NCBI GenBank assembly: GCA_025774555.1
Contig: JALGVT010000018.1
Coordinates: 1-49,665, forward strand
Source: a candidate division LCP-89 bacterium
Lineage (GTDB): Bacteria; Electryoneota; B3-LCP
Direction of reading: 5' to 3'
Length of the DNA stretch: 49,665 bases
Part shown: positions 1 to 7,507 of the stretch, in pieces
How the letters are laid out: every line of letters starts with the position of its first letter
Position numbering within the stretch: position 1 is the first letter of the stretch
The notes under the pieces: generated by a model
Databases searched by the model: none
What the model was told of the DNA's origin: nothing
Seen by the model: the letters and a program-made list of their open reading frames with translations, nothing else
Translations under genes and position numbers: made by a program

Positions 1-2
1 GG

Positions 3-203
3 CGGATGGAAGGCTATACAACCTATTACTCCAACGGCGCGGTGCACCTTGATCCCCGTAACCGCAATCCGAACGTTATCCTGGCAAGAGATTTAGGCGA
101 TCATAATCGCAAATTAATAGATATATATCCTGACCGGGAAGCGTACCGCTATGGATTCGATGCGAGAGTGGGAAGGTTCAGGTTGTTGCCTTATGAAGGA
201 TGA
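3..203 (+). CDS. C-terminal fragment of an unidentified protein
   Basis: The reading frame is open from the window edge to a TGA at 201-203, so this is only the last 66 or so residues of a gene that begins upstream. The tail is polar, with a run reading NPNVILARDLGDHN followed by YPDREAYRY. From memory this resembles the soluble C-terminal end of large membrane glycosyltransferases of the GT39/ArnT sort, but there are no membrane segments or catalytic motifs in the visible part, so the resemblance is weak. The internal ATG at position 6 is not a credible start because the frame continues to the edge. Confidence 0.5.
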   Translation, partial: RMEGYTTYYSNGAVHLDPRNRNPNVILARDLGDHNRKLIDIYPDREAYRYGFDARVGRFRLLPYEG

Positions 204-291
204 AACAAGGGAAGCGGGTTGGGATTTGGGCAGCGCGGGGGGACACTTATAGGGGGCAGCGCATTTATCAGCGAAATCAATTAAAATCTGT

Positions 292-320
292 TTGAATCTG
301 TGATCTTCTGTTTTTATCAT
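292..320 (+). promoter_or_regulatory. possible sdh promoter
   Basis: TTGAAT at 292-297 and TATCAT at 315-320 are separated by 17 bases, about 90 bases before sdhC. The stretch also matches a dispersed short repeat word (TTTAATCCGTGATCC-like) seen elsewhere in the window, so the promoter match could be fortuitous. Confidence 0.3.
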
Positions 321-408
321 GGTCAGGGACAACCCCGATTACGGAGTTACCCAAATACATGGCATACAAAATATTCTCCATAAATATATACAACCCCAGG
401 GAGACACT

Positions 409-694
409 ATGCGCTATAAATGGAAAACGGGCATGTGGGCGTTCGTCCTGCATCGAGTGACCGGATTAGCATTGACCGTCTATCTGCTCATGCATATCAA
501 TGTTCAAAATTCTCGAAATCGGTCTTCTGCTCGCGGTCATCTACCACGCGCTCAACGGCGTGCGTGTTTTTCTGATCGATTTCACTAACAGCACCAGAAC
601 ACACGTAAAGATCTGGTGGGTGTTGGCTGCTATCGGCTTCGTTATCTTCGTCGTAGGCGCCTATCCCTTCCTGCATCACGGCGGTATCCTCTAA
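409..694 (+). pseudogene. sdhC: succinate dehydrogenase membrane anchor SdhC, disrupted by deletion and frameshift
   Basis: The ATG at 409 follows an AGGGAG ribosome site and opens a typical SdhC start (MRYKWKTGMWAFVLHRVTG, then a first membrane helix to about base 498). From base 500 the family sequence resumes in another frame (MFKILEIGLLLAVIYHALNG, then two helices) and ends at TAA 692-694. Aligned with the intact paralogue sdhD just downstream, the stretch corresponding to WVLHYSND...RLSHP, about 24 residues, is missing. The frame offset fits a deletion of about 71 bases. The loss covers the end of helix 1 and the following loop, next to the haem/quinone region. Either the gene is broken or the assembly has a local deletion. 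The neighbours sdhD, sdhA and sdhB are intact. Confidence 0.8.
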
Positions 695-712
695 AGAACG
701 AAAGGAGATTAG

Positions 713-1078
713 ATGGAACGCGGAATTGGCAGCAGTGGAGCTTTCGCCTGGTTCTTCCAGAGGATATCAGGTATATTTCTGCTCTTAGCTCTTTTGGCAC
801 ATTTCTGGGTGCTTCATTATTCCAACGACGGTGAAGTTACCTTCCAGATCGTCGCACAAAGGTTATCACACCCTCTCTGGAAAACCATCGATTTAGCCTT
901 TTTATTCCTGGCGATCTTTCACGGCTTCAACGGCTTCATTATGGTTATTCACGATTACGTACGCTGGAAAAACGTTAGGCTGGTGCTGGTATCACTGGTC
1001 TGGGTCGCGGGTATCCTGCTGGGATTGCTGGGTATGATTACTATCATTACATTCCAGGTTCCAGGAGGTGGCTTATGA
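713..1078 (+). CDS. sdhD: succinate dehydrogenase membrane anchor SdhD
   Basis: A 121-residue hydrophobic protein with three predicted membrane helices (about 13-35, 58-80, 90-112) that anchors the SdhAB catalytic pair and binds haem b and quinone. The family signature is visible: WFFQRISGIFLL in helix 1, with the Arg-x-Ser quinone-site motif, and FHGFNGFIMVIHDY in helix 2, with the haem-ligand His and the Asp-Tyr pair. AAGGAG at 702-707 sets the ATG at 713. The stop overlaps the sdhA start as ATGA (1075-1078), so translation is probably coupled. Naming of the two anchors as C and D follows gene order and is arbitrary. Confidence 0.9.
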   Translation: MERGIGSSGAFAWFFQRISGIFLLLALLAHFWVLHYSNDGEVTFQIVAQRLSHPLWKTIDLAFLFLAIFHGFNGFIMVIHDYVRWKNVRLVLVSLVWVAGILLGLLGMITIITFQVPGGGL

Positions 1079-2835
1079 TTACGCATCAGCATGAAGCAGT
1101 CATAATCGGCGCAGGCTTAGCCGGTATGCGGGCTGCCATCGAAGTGGCAAAGACTGGACAGGACTGCGCAGTGTTATCGAAGATATTTCCCAGTCGATCT
1201 CATTCCAGTGCGGCTCAAGGCGGTACGGGCGCTTCTCTGGGCAACCTGGATGATGACAATTGGGAATTTCACATGTTCGATACAGTTAAGGGTTCAGATT
1301 ACCTCGGTGACCAGGATGCTGCGGAAATTTTAGCTAAGGAGGCTCCCGAAGTCATATATGAACTTGAGCATATGGGAGCCCCATTTTCGAGAACTCCCGA
1401 AGGTAAGATCGCGCAGCGCAAATTCGGCGGGCATACCTTAAACTTTGGTGAAAAACCTGCTCTCAGAGCCTGCTATGCTGCCGACTACACAGGGCACGTC
1501 CTGCTCCATACCCTCTTCGAACAGTGCATCAAGTACGGAATACGCTTCTATGCCGAATTCCAGGTGGTGCATCTGATTGTCAAGGATAACGTCTGCCGTG
1601 GCGTAGTGGCATGGGACGTACGCCATGGTGGACTGCACCTCTTCAGGGCTAAAGCGACCATGTTCGCCACCGGCGGTTATGGGAGAGCTTTCCGCATTAC
1701 TACCAACGCCCACGCCAATACTGGAGATGGTCTGAATCTGGTCATGCGCACCGGACTTCCCCTCGAAGACATGGAATTCGTACAATTCCACCCCACCGGC
1801 ATATACCGCAACGGCATTTTGATGACCGAAGGCGCTCGAGGTGAAGGCGCCTACCTGTTGAACAAGGATGGCGAACGCTTCATGAAGCGTTACGCCCCTA
1901 CTTTGATGGAACTGGGACCTCGAGACCTTGTTGCCCGTTCCATCCAGACAGAGATCAACAAGGGGCGAGGTTGTCAAACTGAAGAGCAGAAAAAGCAAGG
2001 CATACCGGGTGATCACGTCTATCTCGATTTGACTCACCTGGGAGAAGCGAGATTGCGCGAAGTGCTGCCGCAGATTTTCGAACTGGCGCGCAACTTCGCT
2101 GGAGTCGATCCCGCCAAAGAACCAACGCCCATACAACCGACCGCACACTACAGCATGGGCGGCATCCCCGTAACCATCAACGGCGAAGTGATATACAATG
2201 CAGACAATGATTCCGTTAGGGGATTATACGCAGCCGGCGAATGCGCTTGTATAAGCGTGCATGGCGCTAACAGACTGGGCTGTAATTCAACGCTGGACGC
2301 CACCTTGAACGGTCGCAGAACCGGTCGCACTATTGCAAAGCATCTGCCGGATTTGATTTATGAAGAACTGCCGGATGATGAGCCGGAAAAGGCGGAAATT
2401 GAGATGGATTGGTACTTTAAGGCAGACGGTTCGGAAAACGTCGCCGATATCCGTAATGAACTACAGGACACCATGATGCAGAACTGCGCTATCTTCCGCA
2501 AGGGAGAGGAATTGAAAACCCAGCTCGACATCGTCCGTGAACTGCAGGAGCGTTACCAGAATATCGGTCTGCAGGATAAAAGCCAGGCGTTTAACACTGA
2601 AGTTATGGAAGCTATGGAACTGGGGCATTTGCTGGCTTTTTCTGAAGTTATCGTCTATGGAGCTTTGGAACGCAAAGAGAGCCGCGGCGCGCATTCACGC
2701 ACGGATTATCCTGATCGTGACGATAAAAACTGGCTGAAGCATACTTTAGCGTATAGAGAGCCGGATGGTAAAATCCGCCTGGAATTCAAACCGGTCGTCA
2801 TCACCCGTTTCCAACCGAAAGAGAGGAAATATTAA
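1075..2835 (+). CDS. sdhA: succinate dehydrogenase flavoprotein subunit
   Basis: A 586-residue flavoprotein that oxidises succinate to fumarate (or the reverse) in the TCA cycle at the cytoplasmic face of the membrane. The FAD dinucleotide site is GAGLAG at residues 13-17. His43 in SRSHSSAAQGG is the expected covalent FAD attachment residue. Substrate-site motifs are HPTGIY near 239, TEGARGEGAYL near 252-262, and HGANRLGCNSTLD near 398-410. The length is normal for the family. The start overlaps the sdhD stop (ATGA) and the stop overlaps the sdhB start (TAATG), so the operon is translationally coupled. Confidence 0.97.
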   Translation: MITHQHEAVIIGAGLAGMRAAIEVAKTGQDCAVLSKIFPSRSHSSAAQGGTGASLGNLDDDNWEFHMFDTVKGSDYLGDQDAAEILAKEAPEVIYELEHMGAPFSRTPEGKIAQRKFGGHTLNFGEKPALRACYAADYTGHVLLHTLFEQCIKYGIRFYAEFQVVHLIVKDNVCRGVVAWDVRHGGLHLFRAKATMFATGGYGRAFRITTNAHANTGDGLNLVMRTGLPLEDMEFVQFHPTGIYRNGILMTEGARGEGAYLLNKDGERFMKRYAPTLMELGPRDLVARSIQTEINKGRGCQTEEQKKQGIPGDHVYLDLTHLGEARLREVLPQIFELARNFAGVDPAKEPTPIQPTAHYSMGGIPVTINGEVIYNADNDSVRGLYAAGECACISVHGANRLGCNSTLDATLNGRRTGRTIAKHLPDLIYEELPDDEPEKAEIEMDWYFKADGSENVADIRNELQDTMMQNCAIFRKGEELKTQLDIVRELQERYQNIGLQDKSQAFNTEVMEAMELGHLLAFSEVIVYGALERKESRGAHSRTDYPDRDDKNWLKHTLAYREPDGKIRLEFKPVVITRFQPKERKY

Positions 2836-3539
2836 TGAAGAAAACATACAGAATCTTTCGATTTGATTCCGCTAAACCGAAGCAAAAACATTACGATACA
2901 TTCAAAGTAGAGACGGCGAAGGGCGAAACAGTGCTGGACGTGTTAATTGAGATTAAAGCTCATCACGACGGCTCGCTGGTTTTCCGCCGCTCCTGCCGTC
3001 ACGGAATTTGCGGTTCCTGCGCTATGCAGATAAACGGGCTGAATATGTTAGCCTGCGAAACCCAGGTCGAAATGCTCAAAGATAATACCATTACGGTCGA
3101 TCCACTGCCGGGCTTCAAGCCGATCAGAGATCTGGCGGTTGATATGGATCCGTTCTATGAAAAGCTCCACAGTATATTGCCGTTTCTGATAAATCCCGAT
3201 TCCCCGCCGACCGACAAGGAGCGTCTGCAATCGGAAGAAGATCACAGGAAAATTGAACTGGCAACTTCCTGCATTCTGTGCGGAGGATGCACTTCATCCT
3301 GCCCCAGTTTCTGGGCAGACAAGGATTACCTCGGACCGGCGGCACTGTTAAAGGCGTATCGTTACGTGTTCGACACTCGCGATGTGGGACTTAATGAACG
3401 CCTGCCCATGCTGGACAACAAGCATGGACTCTGGCGCTGCCACACCATCATGAATTGCAACGATGCCTGTCCTAAACACATCTTCCCCACGGAAGATATA
3501 AGTCACCTGAAAAGGAAAGTGGTGGAAGAGAAGTATTAG
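2835..3539 (+). CDS. sdhB: succinate dehydrogenase iron-sulfur subunit
   Basis: A 234-residue electron-transfer subunit linking the flavin of SdhA to the membrane quinone site. The N-terminal ferredoxin domain carries the [2Fe-2S] ligands Cys54, Cys59, Cys62 and Cys74 (SCRHGICGSCAM). The C-terminal domain carries CILCGGCTSSCPS (Cys146, 149, 152, 156) and CHTIMNCNDACPKH (Cys202, 208, 212), supplying the [4Fe-4S] and [3Fe-4S] centres. All expected cysteines are present. It is the last gene of the sdh operon. No clear terminator follows; 3540-3676 holds degraded palindromic sequence. Confidence 0.97.
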   Translation: MKKTYRIFRFDSAKPKQKHYDTFKVETAKGETVLDVLIEIKAHHDGSLVFRRSCRHGICGSCAMQINGLNMLACETQVEMLKDNTITVDPLPGFKPIRDLAVDMDPFYEKLHSILPFLINPDSPPTDKERLQSEEDHRKIELATSCILCGGCTSSCPSFWADKDYLGPAALLKAYRYVFDTRDVGLNERLPMLDNKHGLWRCHTIMNCNDACPKHIFPTEDISHLKRKVVEEKY

Positions 3540-3676
3540 TTTCTAGTGACGAACAGAGGCGCAAAGGCTCTCACCCTTTAGGGAATCGTCGGGTACGGAA
3601 ACCCAACGCCACAGAAAAGGGAAAAAGACGTTACCAATTATACATCCTTTCCATCAATAAACTACAGGAGTTTAAA

Positions 3677-3979
3677 ATGGAACAAGCCAAAACGCTTTGT
3701 GAATCTCCTATTCCCGGCGAACCGGGCACAGAGATAGAATCGTGGAAATTTTATGTCATCCGTCGGATTATCATGCGTGTTCTGGAAGAAAATGAAGCGG
3801 GAGTATCAGCCGAAGTTCTCCCCGATAAGGTAGAGCAGATGATAGGCGATCCACAGACGAAGTCGAACATAGGATTTGTGCCGTGGTACACCCAGGTCGT
3901 AAAATTAGACATGGAAGCCAAAAAGCAGATCGAAGTTACGCCGGAAGAGGATACACAGCGGATTAAACTGATAAGCTGA
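3677..3979 (+). CDS. conserved small protein of unknown function
   Basis: A 100-residue soluble protein with a good ribosome site (CAGGAG, 3665-3670) ahead of the ATG. It has no signal peptide, membrane segment or catalytic motif that I recognise. A central helix-rich part (SWKFYVIRRIIMRVLEENE) is followed by a GFVPWYTQVVKLDMEAKKQI segment. The latter resembles, from memory, the WW/VKLDLEAKG-like motif of small bacterial DUF proteins of about 100 residues (DUF6958-type); I am not certain of this. It sits alone between the sdh operon and the CapA-like gene, so context says little. Confidence 0.65.
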   Translation: MEQAKTLCESPIPGEPGTEIESWKFYVIRRIIMRVLEENEAGVSAEVLPDKVEQMIGDPQTKSNIGFVPWYTQVVKLDMEAKKQIEVTPEEDTQRIKLIS

Positions 3980-4151
3980 AACCTAATGGGTTGTGTAGGG
4001 TCTTGTTCCTTATGGAGTGTGACCTGACGTAACAGAAAACGTTTAAAGTGTCGGGGTCGAGGCGACCCGGACTACGGGATTGTTCGCCTCTGGCGGATCA
4101 GCAATTCTAATGACAAACGCCCAGAAATCTCAACTTTCCTGAGCCTATCCC
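3980..4151. repeat. degraded REP-like palindromes
   Basis: The gap before the CapA-like gene contains GACCTGACGT (near 4020), half of the GCGTCAGGTC repeat family found at 16384, 19916, 23290 and 24327. It also contains a GGGGTCGAGGCGACCCGG stretch (about 4053-4070) similar to the palindrome at 43977. No gene is visible. Confidence 0.45.
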
Positions 4152-4180
4152 TTGACTTTCCTCTTCTTTTTATGTATATT
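4152..4180 (+). promoter_or_regulatory. promoter of the CapA-like gene
   Basis: TTGACT (4152-4157) and TATATT (4175-4180) are spaced by 17 bases, 37 bases before the ATG, which has a strong AAGGGGG ribosome site. The same -10 hexamer recurs at the promoters near 7435, 10841, 22801 and 23692. Confidence 0.6.
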
Positions 4181-4216
4181 ATTATACTAGATTCCAAATT
4201 ATAAAGGGGGCTTTCG

Positions 4217-7171
4217 ATGCGTCCAAGATCTGTTTACCGGGATTTGAGTTTGATTTTTTCGGCAATCCTGACCCTTCTGTTCTTCCTCTCCGTATCCACA
4301 CAGGACACACAGGCGATCAATTTCAATGGCGGACAGGCGGTCGAGGATACCGAGATTTCAATAGACGGGACTCATGTAACACTCTCTCTGCCCTCCACTC
4401 TCGAAGGCGGCAGTCTCTATCTTCTCTTCTACAGCTCCGACCCTGATTTCGAATATAGCGAAGGCACTCTGCTGGGCGCCACCCAACGTAAATTTTACGT
4501 CGATCCTATTTCTCTGCTGGAATCCGAACGAGTATTTTACCGGGCTCTCCGCTTCCCTGACGGGCTGAACTGGACTATGGACGAAATCATGATCGAAGAT
4601 TTCGAGGACGGCACAGTTACTTTGACCGGCTATCCCGGACAGGATCTCGAACCGAACGCCTGGGAGGTAACCTCACTTTATACCGCTGATTCAACGCTCT
4701 TTTCGCTGACCATCTACGGCAACTCCTGGAAAATAGAGAATATCGATCCTGTCCAGATCGATCCGGGCACGGTCTGGCGAGCCTCGGTGATGACTTACGA
4801 CCGGGCTGAATTCCACGCCTTCGGCGTCGGAGACGGCACCAACGAACTGTTCTATGTATTCGATGGCTTCGATCTGATAACTGGCACACAATGGAATACA
4901 GTGTTTCACGGCGTCGCAGATGAAGGTGAATGGACCGAACTGAACATGCCCATCGCCAACGATTGGTGGATTCGCTACGATGAATATCCCACCATCGACC
5001 GGCTCTTCTACGTCAACGACGCCGATGCCGGTAACATGGACGGCATTACTTTCTGGGATGAAATCCACGACATCACCGAAGATCTTCCCAGCATACCACA
5101 GGTTTACATAACCGCTGAAGGCGATTCATCCGCTGCACAACCGGATTATTCATTCACAAGCACAGTTATCGATCCGGACAGCCCGACACACACCTACCTC
5201 TGGGATTTCGGCGACGGCGCTACGTCCGACGAACCGAATCCAGACCATACCTATGCGTCACCTGGATACCGCACCGTGGGTCTGATCGTCATGGACGATG
5301 ACAGCCTCTTCGGAGACGCCGCGGTAACCTTACTGCCTCCACCGGGCACCCCCGATCCGGAATTTACCCTTGCCATGGCAGGTGACGCAATGTTGGCGCG
5401 GCGCTATGAAGAAGCGGGCGGAATCATTCCCACGCAGGGAGTCAATGCAATTTTTGAGCGCACTAAAGCTATCTTTGACGATGCTGTCGATTACAGCATG
5501 ATAAATTTAGAATGTCCTCTGACCGATGGAGGTTATCCGCACCCGACCAAAGATTATATCTTCCGCGGCAGTCCCGAAAATGTCTCCGGATTGCAATACG
5601 CAGGTTTCGACTATGTTGCTCAAGGTAACAACCACGTTACGGATTACATGGAACCGGGACTTGCACAAACTCAGGCGGTTTTGGACACAGCCGGTATCAT
5701 CTTCTCGGGAGCTGGACTGAACGAATATTGGGCTACCAGACCGGCGTTCTTCACAGTCAACGGCATCCGTGTTGCCGTGCTTTCATACTGTAACCGTGAT
5801 GGACGTGAGGACTTCCTGCCGCCATTCCTCGAAGCGGGGTACAACAAAGCCGGGTTCGCCATGTTCGACGAACCGACCCTTGAAGCGACGATTCCTGCGG
5901 TGGATTCGCTGGCGGATGTTATCATCGTCCAGGCGCATGTCGGCACTGAATACGATTTTTCACCGCTTGACCTGCCGGGTTACGATCCCGCTATGCCTCT
6001 GGAAGATTATATCCGCTATGACAATACCGACATCGATTCGGTTGACCGCTGGTTGGAACACCGCGCCATTGAACTGGGCGCGGACGTTTTATTCTGCCAC
6101 CATCCACATGTCCTGCGCGGCTTTGAAGTCTATCAGGGCAAGCTGATCTGCCACAGCTTCGGCAACTTCGCCTTCGATCAGAATCACTGGGAAACCTACA
6201 TGTCGATGATCGTCTACTGCTCAGTCAGTAAAGACGGCATCAAAGATTTCACCTTCAAACCTATCTATATCGACGACTACATCCCGACCCCGGCGAGCGG
6301 TGATCTTGGTGAGAGGATCATGCGGATGCTGGCGTCGCTCTCGGAAGAATTAGACACGGATGTATCTTTTGATTCCAGCACCGGTATAGGCAAAATTGCC
6401 ACGGATGACTGGACCTCACATGAAACCACGCGGCAGGTGACTCTGCCGGTCAGTTTCCAGCAGGAAGGAAGCGATTGGATATCAGAACCGGTGCGGATTG
6501 AAGATCCGGGTTTCCTGAGCGCATTCGTTTCGATTAGCGGTATTCCGGGTGGATCTGATCTGGAAGCATCGCTGGGACGCGAAATCCTGATGCACGGCGG
6601 GTTTGAATACGAAGGCGGATGGCTATGGGTGCTGAATTCAGATGACGAATTCCTCGAATCGATGTTCCCCCACTACGGCACTTATTGTCTGGGTGTGCGA
6701 AGAGCGGAAGATCAGTATTCCACCACTGTCTCTCTGGAAGACCGCATGCCCATTGAAGAGGAATCGCGCTATACCATTGATGGCTATATGGCAGGATCAA
6801 ACTGCGATAACGCCCGCTTCGGTATCGGCTACACTAATTACAGGTTCTCCGGTTACTATTTCGACGAAGACTATATTGACTCGCAGGAAGGAAGTTTTCC
6901 CTGGACCAGATTCTATAAGAACGTATCATCACCAAATGATGGCTGGTACGTCAATTTCATGTGCCGCAACAGCGGCGCTCAATCAGGATCGGGCACTGCC
7001 TTCTTCGACGATCTTGCATTAATAGAATGGACGAGCGGCTGGACGATTATATCTACCGGCTATACCGAAGTGCCTTATCCGAATGAAAGCACTTACATCC
7101 AGTTCCGCTGCGATGAAGAGGTCAGCAACGCAACGCTGACCTACGAATTGACGGAGAGAGAAATTTACTGA
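4217..7171 (+). CDS. secreted CapA-family metallophosphoesterase-like protein with PKD domain
   Basis: A 984-residue exported protein. A signal peptide (about 1-33) precedes an N-terminal beta-rich region. A PKD domain follows at about 295-375 (YLWDFGDGATSDEPNPDHTY, then GYRTVGLIV). A CapA/PGA_cap domain of the calcineurin-like superfamily occupies about 382-690. Its metal-site motifs are GDAMLARR near 390, INLECPL near 430, GNNH at 470-473, and CHHPHVLRG near 626-634 followed by SFGNFAFDQ. The last 250 residues are beta-rich and resemble carbohydrate-binding or jelly-roll modules. CapA proteins were first linked to poly-gamma-glutamate capsules, but many homologues are of unknown function and there are no capB or capC partners here. 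It has its own promoter and appears monocistronic. Confidence 0.85.
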   Translation: MRPRSVYRDLSLIFSAILTLLFFLSVSTQDTQAINFNGGQAVEDTEISIDGTHVTLSLPSTLEGGSLYLLFYSSDPDFEYSEGTLLGATQRKFYVDPISLLESERVFYRALRFPDGLNWTMDEIMIEDFEDGTVTLTGYPGQDLEPNAWEVTSLYTADSTLFSLTIYGNSWKIENIDPVQIDPGTVWRASVMTYDRAEFHAFGVGDGTNELFYVFDGFDLITGTQWNTVFHGVADEGEWTELNMPIANDWWIRYDEYPTIDRLFYVNDADAGNMDGITFWDEIHDITEDLPSIPQVYITAEGDSSAAQPDYSFTSTVIDPDSPTHTYLWDFGDGATSDEPNPDHTYASPGYRTVGLIVMDDDSLFGDAAVTLLPPPGTPDPEFTLAMAGDAMLARRYEEAGGIIPTQGVNAIFERTKAIFDDAVDYSMINLECPLTDGGYPHPTKDYIFRGSPENVSGLQYAGFDYVAQGNNHVTDYMEPGLAQTQAVLDTAGIIFSGAGLNEYWATRPAFFTVNGIRVAVLSYCNRDGREDFLPPFLEAGYNKAGFAMFDEPTLEATIPAVDSLADVIIVQAHVGTEYDFSPLDLPGYDPAMPLEDYIRYDNTDIDSVDRWLEHRAIELGADVLFCHHPHVLRGFEVYQGKLICHSFGNFAFDQNHWETYMSMIVYCSVSKDGIKDFTFKPIYIDDYIPTPASGDLGERIMRMLASLSEELDTDVSFDSSTGIGKIATDDWTSHETTRQVTLPVSFQQEGSDWISEPVRIEDPGFLSAFVSISGIPGGSDLEASLGREILMHGGFEYEGGWLWVLNSDDEFLESMFPHYGTYCLGVRRAEDQYSTTVSLEDRMPIEEESRYTIDGYMAGSNCDNARFGIGYTNYRFSGYYFDEDYIDSQEGSFPWTRFYKNVSSPNDGWYVNFMCRNSGAQSGSGTAFFDDLALIEWTSGWTIISTGYTEVPYPNESTYIQFRCDEEVSNATLTYELTEREIY

Positions 7172-7202
7172 AGTAAGTAAGTTCACAGATGTACATGTAA
7201 AA

Positions 7203-7377
7203 GGGGGCTGTCTTAAAAGGGTTATTGTCATTCTGTCCGTAGGTCCGAAGGACTCCTATGGAGACTCCTTCGGAGAGCAAGCCGAAGGCGCAGTGAAGAA
7301 TCTCTTGTTTATATTAACATTATGATCCATTCGAGACTCTTCCCTTCGCTCAGAGTGACACTTTTAGGACAACCCCT
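7203..7377. mobile_element. MITE-like element, copy A (CATTCTG core)
   Basis: The ends GGGGGCTGTCTTAAAAG and CTTTTAGGACAACCCCT form terminal inverted repeats. The interior runs from GTCATTCTG through GTGAAGAATCTC to a partly complementary GAGACTCTTCCCTTCGCTC AGAGTGAC. This is the widespread TGTCATTCTGAGCG...AATCTC type of REP core, unlike the core of copies B-D. No coding capacity is seen. It fills most of the 336-base gap before the protease gene. Confidence 0.75.
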
Positions 7378-7434
7378 ATTTATTCTGCTTTAGCCGAATG
7401 GCGGGGACTTATATTCTAACGCAAATAAATGCGC

Positions 7435-7462
7435 TTGATTTTGTCTCTGAATTTCTTATATT
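7435..7462 (+). promoter_or_regulatory. promoter of the papain-like protease gene
   Basis: TTGATT (7435-7440) and TATATT (7457-7462) are 16 bases apart, 45 bases upstream of the ATG. TGGAG precedes the start. Confidence 0.5.
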
Positions 7463-7507
7463 TTTAAGGTAATTACTTAATCTTTCCAAATATACTGGAG
7501 CTTAAAA

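Noticed and set aside
1438-2148. 236-codon open frame on the minus strand
   Set aside because: It lies wholly inside sdhA, whose motifs are intact on the plus strand, and has no recognisable domain.
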